Assembly (NCBI RefSeq): GCF_014269205.2
Contig: NZ_JABWRY020000001.1
Location: 372,001-436,000 of the forward strand
Direction: 5' to 3'
Source: Pseudomonas kermanshahensis
GTDB lineage: Bacteria > Pseudomonadota > Gammaproteobacteria > Pseudomonadales > Pseudomonadaceae
Length of the DNA: 64,000 nt
The notes beneath the pieces are model-generated. The model was not told the DNA's origin. It made no database searches and was given only the letters and a program-made list of their open reading frames with translations. The position numbers and the translations under genes are program-made. This document shows positions 46,550 through 53,442 of this stretch, one piece after another. The first letter of the stretch is position 1. Each line of letters opens with the position of its first letter.

Positions 46550-47515
46550 TCAGCTGACCACGCGGCGTGGCTGACCGGCGAAATAGGCCTGGGCATTCTC
46601 GCTGAGCTGGCCGACGATGCGCTGGCGCGACTCCACTGCGCCCCAGGCACTGTGCGGGGTGATGATCAGGCGCGGGATATCGCCTGCCAGCAGCGGGTTG
46701 CCGTCGACCGGTGGCTCGACGCTCAGCACGTCAGTAGCGGCGCCACCCAGGTGGCCTTGGCGCAGGGCGTCGGCCAGAGCCTGTTCGTCGATCAAGCCAC
46801 CCCGTGCGGTATTCACCACCAGGGCGCCGGGCTTGAGCAAGGCCAGCTCACGGGCCCCGATCATGTGCCGGGTATGCTCGTTCAACGGGCAATGCAGGGT
46901 CAGCGCGTCCACTTGCGGCAGCAGGTCTTCCAGGGGCATTCGGTCGGCGCGCTCCGGGCGGCCGGGGATCTGCCCGCTCAAGACGCGCATGCCGAAGGCT
47001 TCGGCCAGGCGCGCCACTGCGCCGCCCAGTTCGCCATGGCCGAGCAGGCCGAGGGTCTTGCCCTCCAGCTCGACGATGGGGAAGTCCAGCAGGCAGAACT
47101 GGCTGGCCTTGGCCCATTGGCCGTCGGCCACTGCTTGGTTGTAGTCGCACAGCCGCGTGGCCAAGGCCAGCAGCAGGGCGAGGGTATGCTGGGCCACCGA
47201 CGGCGTGCCGTAACCCTGGCAGTTGCACACGGTGATGCCTTGGGCGCGGGCCGCCGCCAGGTCGACATTGTTGGTGCCGGTGGCGGCCACCAGGATCAGC
47301 TCGAGCTGCGGGTTGGCGGCAAGGGTCGCGGCATCCAGCATGACCTTGTTGCTGATTACCGCAACGGCGCCCTGCAGGCGTTCGGCGACCTGCTCCGGAC
47401 GGGTGGCGGCAAACAGCTCGAATGCGTCGAACTGGTCCCGCAAAGGGGACAGGTCAAGGTCACCCAAGTCCAGTGACTGGTGATCGAGAAACACGGCGCG
47501 ACGCGGGCTGGGCAT
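46550..47515 (-). CDS. hprA: D-2-hydroxyacid dehydrogenase (glycerate/hydroxypyruvate type)
   Basis: A 321-residue NAD(P)-dependent dehydrogenase. The dinucleotide loop is [13 protein letters not shown]. Catalytic residues appear as Arg in [10 protein letters not shown], Glu further on, and His in TPHSAWGA. It most resembles hydroxypyruvate/glycerate dehydrogenases such as HprA, but 2-hydroxyacid substrates are hard to tell apart by sequence. The ATG at 47515 is chosen; upstream codons have no similarity. It is divergent from the acyl-CoA ligase gene. Confidence 0.88.
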   Translation of the reverse strand: MPSPRRAVFLDHQSLDLGDLDLSPLRDQFDAFELFAATRPEQVAERLQGAVAVISNKVMLDAATLAANPQLELILVAATGTNNVDLAAARAQGITVCNCQGYGTPSVAQHTLALLLALATRLCDYNQAVADGQWAKASQFCLLDFPIVELEGKTLGLLGHGELGGAVARLAEAFGMRVLSGQIPGRPERADRMPLEDLLPQVDALTLHCPLNEHTRHMIGARELALLKPGALVVNTARGGLIDEQALADALRQGHLGGAATDVLSVEPPVDGNPLLAGDIPRLIITPHSAWGAVESRQRIVGQLSENAQAYFAGQPRRVVS

Positions 47516-47731
47516 GGGGTTCTCCGGTGGCAGGACGGGAAATGGGCCATCAACTTCGGGGCACTGTCCGAAGCGGTTCAGCGCAGTGTCTAGCCCGCGG
47601 TTACCGCGCGTCAACGCCTGCCACTCATACCTTGCCGGTCCAAATCATTCCTTCGGCTGATTTGACCGTCACATTCAGCTACTACAGTAGATCCAGACTT
47701 GTCCGGCCCGTTTTTCAGAAAAGGGATACCC

Positions 47732-49414
47732 ATGTTGCAGACCCGCATCATCAAACCCGCCGAAGGCGCCTACGCCTACCCCCTGCTGATCAAACGCCTG
47801 CTGATGTCCGGCAGCCGCTACGAGAAAACCCGCGAGATCGTCTATCGCGATCAGCTGCGCCTGACTTATCCACAGCTCAACGAGCGTATCGCGCGCCTGG
47901 CCAATGTCCTGACAGAGGCCGGGGTCAAGGCCGGTGACACGGTGGCGGTGATGGACTGGGACAGCCATCGCTACCTGGAATGCATGTTCGCCATCCCGAT
48001 GATCGGCGCGGTGGTGCACACCATCAACGTGCGCCTGTCGCCAGAACAAATCCTCTACACCATGAACCACGCCGAAGACCGCGTGGTGTTGGTCAACAGC
48101 GACTTTGTCGGCCTTTACCAAGCGATTGCCGGGCAGTTGACCACCGTTGACAAGACCTTGCTGCTGACCGACGGCCCGGACAAGACCGCCGAGCTGCCCA
48201 ACCTGGTGGGCGAGTACGAGCAGTTGCTCGCCGCCGCCAGCCCGCGCTATGACTTCCCGGATTTCGACGAAAACTCGGTGGCCACCACCTTCTACACCAC
48301 CGGCACCACCGGCAACCCAAAAGGGGTGTACTTCACCCATCGCCAGCTGGTGCTGCATACCCTGGCCGAAACGTCGGTCACTGGCAGTATCGACAGCGTG
48401 CGCCTGATTGGTAGCGATGATGTGTACATGCCCATTACCCCGATGTTCCACGTGCATGCCTGGGGCATCCCCTACGCCGCCACCATGCTGGGCATGAAGC
48501 AGGTGTACCCGGGGCGTTACGAGCCCGACATGCTGGTCAAGCTGTGGCGTGAAGAGCAGGTCACCTTCTCCCATTGCGTGCCGACCATCCTGCAGATGTT
48601 GCTCAATTGCCCGACCGCCCAGGGCCAGGACTTCGCAGGCTGGAAGATCATCATCGGCGGCAGCGCGCTCAATCGCTCGCTGTATCAGGCGGCCCTGGCG
48701 CGTGGCATCCAGCTGACTGCCGCGTACGGCATGTCCGAGACCTGCCCGCTGATCTCGGCAGCGCACCTGAACGATGAACTGCAGGCGGGCAGCGAGGACG
48801 AGCGTGTCACCTATCGGATCAAGGCCGGTGTGCCGGTGCCGTTGGTCGAGGCGGCAATCGTCGACGGCGAGGGCAATTTCCTCCCGGCCGATGGCGAGAC
48901 CCAGGGCGAACTGGTACTGCGCGCGCCCTGGCTGACCATGGGTTACTTCAAGGAGGCGCAAAAGAGCGAGGAGTTGTGGCAGGGCGGCTGGCTGCACACC
49001 GGTGATGTCGCGACCCTCGACGGCATGGGCTACATCGATATCCGCGATCGCATCAAGGACGTGATCAAGACGGGCGGTGAGTGGATATCCTCGCTCGACC
49101 TCGAAGACTTGATCAGCCGTCATTCGGCCGTGCGCGAAGTGGCGGTGGTGGGGATCGCCGACCCGCAGTGGGGCGAGCGGCCGTTTGCCCTGTTGGTGGT
49201 ACGTGATGGGCAGGCCATCGATGCCAAGTCACTCAAGGACCACCTCAAGCCTTTTGTTGAAGAAGGGCACATCAATAAATGGGCGATTCCAAGCCAGATT
49301 GCCGTTGTTACTGAAATTCCCAAGACCAGTGTTGGCAAACTCGACAAGAAACGCATCCGCCAGGACATCGTCCAGTGGCAGGCCAGTAACAGTGCGTTCC
49401 TTTCTACCCTGTAA
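47732..49414 (+). CDS. Fatty acid-CoA ligase, medium-chain type (AlkK-like)
   Basis: A 560-residue ANL-superfamily enzyme that adenylates a fatty acid and transfers it to CoA. The P-loop is FYTTGTTGNPKGVYF. Motif A5 is YGMSETCPL, the hinge is GGWLHTGDVATLDGMGYIDIRDR, and the catalytic Lys region is TSVGKLDKKRIR. It resembles AlkK-type medium-chain ligases; a P. putida counterpart has been used to make medium-chain acyl-CoA. The start has AAGGG ahead. The DUF1302/DUF1329 genes and an AlkS/MalT-like regulator follow, suggesting a shared substrate class. Confidence 0.92.
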   Translation: MLQTRIIKPAEGAYAYPLLIKRLLMSGSRYEKTREIVYRDQLRLTYPQLNERIARLANVLTEAGVKAGDTVAVMDWDSHRYLECMFAIPMIGAVVHTINVRLSPEQILYTMNHAEDRVVLVNSDFVGLYQAIAGQLTTVDKTLLLTDGPDKTAELPNLVGEYEQLLAAASPRYDFPDFDENSVATTFYTTGTTGNPKGVYFTHRQLVLHTLAETSVTGSIDSVRLIGSDDVYMPITPMFHVHAWGIPYAATMLGMKQVYPGRYEPDMLVKLWREEQVTFSHCVPTILQMLLNCPTAQGQDFAGWKIIIGGSALNRSLYQAALARGIQLTAAYGMSETCPLISAAHLNDELQAGSEDERVTYRIKAGVPVPLVEAAIVDGEGNFLPADGETQGELVLRAPWLTMGYFKEAQKSEELWQGGWLHTGDVATLDGMGYIDIRDRIKDVIKTGGEWISSLDLEDLISRHSAVREVAVVGIADPQWGERPFALLVVRDGQAIDAKSLKDHLKPFVEEGHINKWAIPSQIAVVTEIPKTSVGKLDKKRIRQDIVQWQASNSAFLSTL

Positions 49415-49599
49415 CCCCCGTGCGGGTGGTGGACGACAGAACACGACCCGCAGGCTAGAGAGCTCGGCGCCTTGCCAAACAGGAAAAATGCGCCATGCTT
49501 CAGCACGGCCAGCACGTAACCCGAAAAACCTCGTAGCGAGTTGGCGGCACGGAGCGCAAATCACACTTTAGAGGGATCAAGCGCCTGTGCCTTGCTGGC

Positions 49600-49605
49600 T
49601 ATAGT
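49600..49605 (+). promoter_or_regulatory. Candidate -10 box of the DUF1302 operon
   Basis: TATAGT within GGCTATAGTC lies about 12 bp ahead of the closing stem of the structured leader. No good -35 hexamer is present; a CTATAxT -10 without strong -35 would fit RpoS-type promoters. Start of transcription would be near 49612. Confidence 0.35.
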
Positions 49606-49617
49606 CGAGGCCAGGAG

Positions 49618-49707
49618 ATTTTCAGAAATGGGGGAGGGCGACACGCGCAAGCCGTGTCGCCGCAGGTGCAAACCTGCACACCGGTCCCACGGACCGTTTC
49701 TGAAAGG
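49618..49707 (+). ncRNA. Cloverleaf-like structured leader RNA before DUF1302 gene
   Basis: TTTCAGAAA (49620-49628) pairs with TTTCTGAAA (49697-49705), extendable by two G-U pairs. It encloses three adjacent hairpins. The first is GGCGACACG/CGTGTCGCC (49637-49645/49653-49661). The second is GCAGGT/ACCTGC (49662-49667/4972-49677 region, 49672-49677) with loop GCAA. The third is CGGTCC/GGACCG (49682-49687/49691-49696). The result is a compact four-way junction directly ahead of the operon. No family is recognised, and it is not a tRNA (no anticodon loop of 7, no CCA). All pairing is read from the sequence; expression and function are inferred. Confidence 0.6.
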
Positions 49708-49719
49708 ACTCACTGCCAT

Positions 49720-49728
49720 AACAAAAAA
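49720..49728 (+). promoter_or_regulatory. Possible Hfq/Crc (AANAANAA) site ahead of DUF1302
   Basis: AACAAAAAA lies between the structured leader and the GGAG ribosome binding site of the DUF1302 gene. It fits the AANAANAA catabolite-activity motif bound by Hfq with Crc in pseudomonads, which blocks translation during growth on preferred carbon sources. Confidence 0.5.
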
Positions 49729-49746
49729 GTACATGGAGTAGCGTCG

Positions 49747-51633
49747 ATGAAATCTGCAAACCTGTTCTGGCGCCGGGCCAAGTTGCCCTTGGCCGTCAGC
49801 CTTGCTTCCACGCTCGCAAGTCCTGCTTTCGCTGTCAGTTTCAACATAGGTGAAATCGAAGGGCAGTTCGACTCGTCGCTCTCCGTTGGCGCCAGCTGGT
49901 CGACCGCCAGCCCGAACAAGAACCTGATCGGGGTCAACAATGGCGGCAAGGGGCTATCGCAGACCTCCGATGACGGCCACCTCAACTTCAAGCGTGGCGA
50001 GACCTTCTCCAAGATCTTCAAGGGCATCCACGACCTGGAGCTCAAGTACGGCGACACCGGGGTGTTCGTGCGTGGCAAGTACTGGTACGACTTCGAACTC
50101 AAGGACGAAAGCCGCCAGTTCAAGGACATCAGCGACTCCAACCGCAAGGAAGGCGCCAAGTCGTCCGGCGCCGAACTGCTCGATGCGTTCGTCTACCACA
50201 ACTATTCGATTGGCGACATGCCAGGCTCGGTGCGCCTGGGCAAGCAGGTTGTCAGCTGGGGTGAGAGTACCTTCATCGGCGGTGGTATCAACTCGATCAA
50301 CCCGATCGACGTGTCCGCGTTCCGCCGCCCTGGGGCCGAGATCAAGGAAGGCCTGATCCCGGTCAACATGTTCTACATCTCCCAGAGCCTGACCGACAAC
50401 CTGTCGGCCGAGGCCTTCTACCAGATCGAATGGGACCAGACCGTCGTCGACAACTGCGGCACGTTCTTCTCGCAGCCGGACATCATTGCCGACGGCTGTA
50501 CCGACAACCTGCGCGTGCTCAACAGCAGCCGCACAGTACCGGGCGCGGCCCAGCAGTTCCTCGCCACCCAGGGCGTTAACATCAACGAGGAAGGCGTGAT
50601 GGTGCGCCGCGGGGCCGACCGTGATGCGCGTGACAGCGGCCAGTTCGGTGTGGCGCTGCGCTACATGTTCGACCCGCTGGACACCGAGTTCGGTGCCTAC
50701 TTCATGAACTACCACAGCCGTGCGCCGATCTTCAGCGCCACCGGTGCCCCGCCCTCCGTGTTCGCTGGCCTGAGTGCCCTGCCGGCACAGTTGCGCGCGC
50801 TGGCACCGCTGATCGTGGCCGGTAACTCCGAGTACTTCGTCGAGTACCCTGAGGACATCCGCCTGTACGGCCTGAGCTTCTCCACCACGCTGCCTACCGG
50901 TACCGCCTGGAGTGGTGAAGTCAGCTACCGCCCCAACGCGCCTGTGCAGCTCAATACCACCGACATCCTGTTCTCGGGTGTGCGCCCGATTGGTGGCGCC
51001 CTGAGCAACGCTTCGCTGCTCTCCGGTACCCCTGGCCAAGACCTGCACGGCTACCGTCGCAAGGAAATCACCCAGTTCCAGACCACCCTGACGCACTTCT
51101 TCGACCAGGTGATGGGCGCCAGCCGCATGACCGTGGTGGGCGAGGTGGGGGTTACCCATGTCGGCGGCCTGGAAAACGCCCACGAAACCCGCTACGGCCG
51201 CGACCCGGTATTCGGCCCCGGCCCACTGCCAGCCACAGGTGGCGCGGACACCTGCCAGGCGCTCAACGCCAGCACCATCGCAGGCGCGGGTGCCGGTGCA
51301 TCGACCACCAACCTGAATCGCAAGTGCGAGAACGACGGCTACACCACCAGCACCTCCTGGGGTTACCGCGGTCGGGTCATCTGGGACTACAACGACGTCT
51401 TCGCCGGGGTCAACCTCAAGCCGAGCGTGGCCTGGTCGCATGACGTTTCCGGCTACTCGCCCGGCCCTGGCGCCAACTTTGAAGAAGGCCGCAAGGCCGT
51501 CAGCCTGGGCCTGGACGCCGAGTACCAGAACACCTACACGGCGAGCCTGTCGTACACCAACTTCTTCGACGGCAAGTACAGCACCGTGGATGACCGCGAC
51601 TTCGTCGCCCTCAGCTTCGGCGTGAACTTCTAA
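49747..51633 (+). CDS. DUF1302 outer-membrane protein
   Basis: A 628-residue exported protein with a signal peptide ending LASPAFA (near residue 29) and a mature part beginning VSFNIGEIEGQFDSSLSVGASW. Regular beta-hairpins with aromatic ends (KYWYDFEL, LYGLSFSTTLPTGTAWSGEVSYRP) and the terminal strand DRDFVALSFGVNF point to an outer-membrane barrel. The DUF1302 family has no proven function. It is paired with DUF1329 downstream (25 bp gap), as usual. The start at 49747 is chosen for its signal peptide and GGAG eight bases ahead. The acyl-CoA ligase upstream suggests handling of hydrophobic acids or esters. Confidence 0.92.
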   Translation: MKSANLFWRRAKLPLAVSLASTLASPAFAVSFNIGEIEGQFDSSLSVGASWSTASPNKNLIGVNNGGKGLSQTSDDGHLNFKRGETFSKIFKGIHDLELKYGDTGVFVRGKYWYDFELKDESRQFKDISDSNRKEGAKSSGAELLDAFVYHNYSIGDMPGSVRLGKQVVSWGESTFIGGGINSINPIDVSAFRRPGAEIKEGLIPVNMFYISQSLTDNLSAEAFYQIEWDQTVVDNCGTFFSQPDIIADGCTDNLRVLNSSRTVPGAAQQFLATQGVNINEEGVMVRRGADRDARDSGQFGVALRYMFDPLDTEFGAYFMNYHSRAPIFSATGAPPSVFAGLSALPAQLRALAPLIVAGNSEYFVEYPEDIRLYGLSFSTTLPTGTAWSGEVSYRPNAPVQLNTTDILFSGVRPIGGALSNASLLSGTPGQDLHGYRRKEITQFQTTLTHFFDQVMGASRMTVVGEVGVTHVGGLENAHETRYGRDPVFGPGPLPATGGADTCQALNASTIAGAGAGASTTNLNRKCENDGYTTSTSWGYRGRVIWDYNDVFAGVNLKPSVAWSHDVSGYSPGPGANFEEGRKAVSLGLDAEYQNTYTASLSYTNFFDGKYSTVDDRDFVALSFGVNF

Positions 51634-51658
51634 GAATACTGATCCAGGACGACACGAC

Positions 51659-53023
51659 ATGAACAAGACCAGAAGTCTGCTGCAAGCCGGTGTGCTGGGC
51701 CTGTCCCTGCTGGCGACCAGTGTCATGGCAGCGGTGTCTGCCGATGAGGCGGCCAAGCTGGGCAGCACCCTGACCCCGATGGGTGCCGAAAAGGCCGGTA
51801 ACGCCGATGGCTCGATCAGTGCTTGGCAACCGCTGTCGAAATCAGCGGGCAGCGTCGATGCCAAGGGGTTCCTTTCCGACCCGTATGGCAGTGAAAAGCC
51901 GCTGTTCACCATCACCGCGCAGAATGTCGACCAGTACAAGGACAAACTCTCGCCGGGCCAGGTGGCAATGTTCAAGCGCTACCCGGACACCTTCAAGATC
52001 CCGGTGTTCAAGACCCACCGCGGCTCCACTGTACCTGCTGACGTGTTCGCCGCCATCAAGAAAAACGCCACCCAGACCACACTGGTGGAAGGCGGCAACG
52101 GCTTGAACAACTTCGATACGGCGGTGCCGTTCCCGATCCCGAAAAGCGGCCTGGAAGTGATCTGGAACCACATCACACGCTACCGAGGGGGCAGTGTCAG
52201 CCGCCTGGTTACTCAGGCTACGCCACAGCAGAACGGCTCTTTCAACCCGGTGTACTTCTCCGACCAGTTCGTCTTCCGCGACAAGATGAAGGATTACGAC
52301 GCAAGCAACCCGGGTAATATCCTGTTCTACTTCAAGCAGGAAGTGACCGCGCCCGCTCGCCTGGCCGGGACCGTGCTGCTGGTGCACGAAACCCTCGACC
52401 AGGTGAAGGAGCCGCGCAAGGCGTGGATCTACAACGCCGGCCAGCGTCGTGTACGGCAGGCTCCGCAAGTGTCGTACGACGGCCCCGGTACCGCTGCCGA
52501 CGGCCTGCGTACCTCGGACAACCTGGACATGTTCAACGGTGCGCCAGACCGTTACGACTGGAAGCTGGAAGGCAAGAAGGAACTGTACATCGCCTCCAAC
52601 GCCTTCAAGCTGGATGACCCCAAGCTGAAGTACACCGACATCATCAAGGCCGGGCACATCAACCAAGACTTGTCGCGCTACGAGCTGCGCCGCGTCTGGC
52701 ACGTGGTCGCAACCCTCAAGCCGGGCCAGCGGCACATCTACGCCAAGCGTGACTTCTACATCGATGAAGACACCTGGCAGGCCGCAGTGATCGACCAGTA
52801 CGACGGCCGTGGCCAGCTGTGGCGCGTTTCCGAAGCCCATTCCCAGCCGTACTACAACAAAGAGGTGCCTTGGTACACCCTGGAAACCATCTACGACCTG
52901 CAGTCGGGTCGTTATTTGGCGCTGGGCATGAAGAACGAAGAGAAGCGTGCCTACGACTTCGGCTTCAGTGCCAGCAAGGCTGATTTCCAGCCCGCGGCCC
53001 TGCGCCAGGCAGGTGTACGTTAA
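51659..53023 (+). CDS. DUF1329 periplasmic/outer-membrane protein
   Basis: A 454-residue exported protein (signal peptide to about VMAAV, residue 25) of DUF1329, which is thought to share the open beta-barrel fold of LolA/LolB-type lipid carriers. Characteristic blocks are GSISAWQPL, NHITRYRGGSV, GQRRVRQAPQVSYDGPG and PRKAWIYNAGQRR, with ERYELRRVWHVVATLKPG-like text near residue 345. It is consistently encoded with DUF1302, and the two probably act together in moving a hydrophobic compound across the envelope; this is inference. A terminator follows. Confidence 0.92.
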   Translation: MNKTRSLLQAGVLGLSLLATSVMAAVSADEAAKLGSTLTPMGAEKAGNADGSISAWQPLSKSAGSVDAKGFLSDPYGSEKPLFTITAQNVDQYKDKLSPGQVAMFKRYPDTFKIPVFKTHRGSTVPADVFAAIKKNATQTTLVEGGNGLNNFDTAVPFPIPKSGLEVIWNHITRYRGGSVSRLVTQATPQQNGSFNPVYFSDQFVFRDKMKDYDASNPGNILFYFKQEVTAPARLAGTVLLVHETLDQVKEPRKAWIYNAGQRRVRQAPQVSYDGPGTAADGLRTSDNLDMFNGAPDRYDWKLEGKKELYIASNAFKLDDPKLKYTDIIKAGHINQDLSRYELRRVWHVVATLKPGQRHIYAKRDFYIDEDTWQAAVIDQYDGRGQLWRVSEAHSQPYYNKEVPWYTLETIYDLQSGRYLALGMKNEEKRAYDFGFSASKADFQPAALRQAGVR

Positions 53024-53054
53024 TCTGAAAGCCTTCCACTCCTGTGATCCCCAG

Positions 53055-53084
53055 AACGTCCCGGCTTGCCCGGGACGTTTTTTT
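53055..53084 (+). terminator. Rho-independent terminator of the DUF1302-DUF1329 operon
   Basis: The stem AACGTCCCGG/CCGGGACGTT with a short loop (cttgc) is followed by TTTTTTT, 32 bp after the DUF1329 stop. Confidence 0.93.
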
Positions 53085-53442
53085 ATCCTGCTCCGGCGAT
53101 GGTTTCAGGGCAAACACAAGCCCTGTAGGAGCAGCCTTGTGCTGCGAAGAGGCCATTGCAGCCGAAGATAATCTCTAGCCTTATCGGCCTCTTCGCAGCA
53201 CAAGGCTGCTCCTACCGGTACTGCACTGGCCTTGAAAGCTACGCAATCCCTGTGGGCGCGGGCAATAAATCTGCTGAATACCTAACCAAACCCCCGCTCC
53301 AGCCCCTGTCCATCAGGGTTGTTGCTTTTTGTCGTAGTCTTTTACAGGCCTATTGTGCCCATCATCTTCAAATGCGCTGCATTACCCGCTAGTCTCGCAA
53401 ACATCCGTACCGCCGTTGTCTTCCCTTCAGAACGAGCCGGCC
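53085..53442. other. Intergenic region before the LuxR-type regulator
   Basis: After the operon terminator this gap holds one REP pair (53123-53217) and about 225 bp of lower-GC sequence that should contain the regulator's promoter. No clear -35/-10 pair, operator or small gene is seen. Confidence 0.6.
53123..53217. repeat. Inverted REP pair
   Basis: ctgtaggagcagccttgtgc and gcacaaggctgctcctaccg face each other with GAAGAGGCC cores around ~40 bp. Confidence 0.9.

Noticed and set aside
49618..49707. tRNA or tRNA-like gene
   Set aside because: The fold is cloverleaf-shaped, but the arms have loops of 3, 4 and 7 nt in the wrong order, and there is no T-loop GTTCGA or CCA end.
49954..51975. 673-codon minus-strand frame opposite the DUF1302 gene
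   Set aside because: The plus strand has a signal peptide, beta-barrel pattern and family match; the antisense frame has none.
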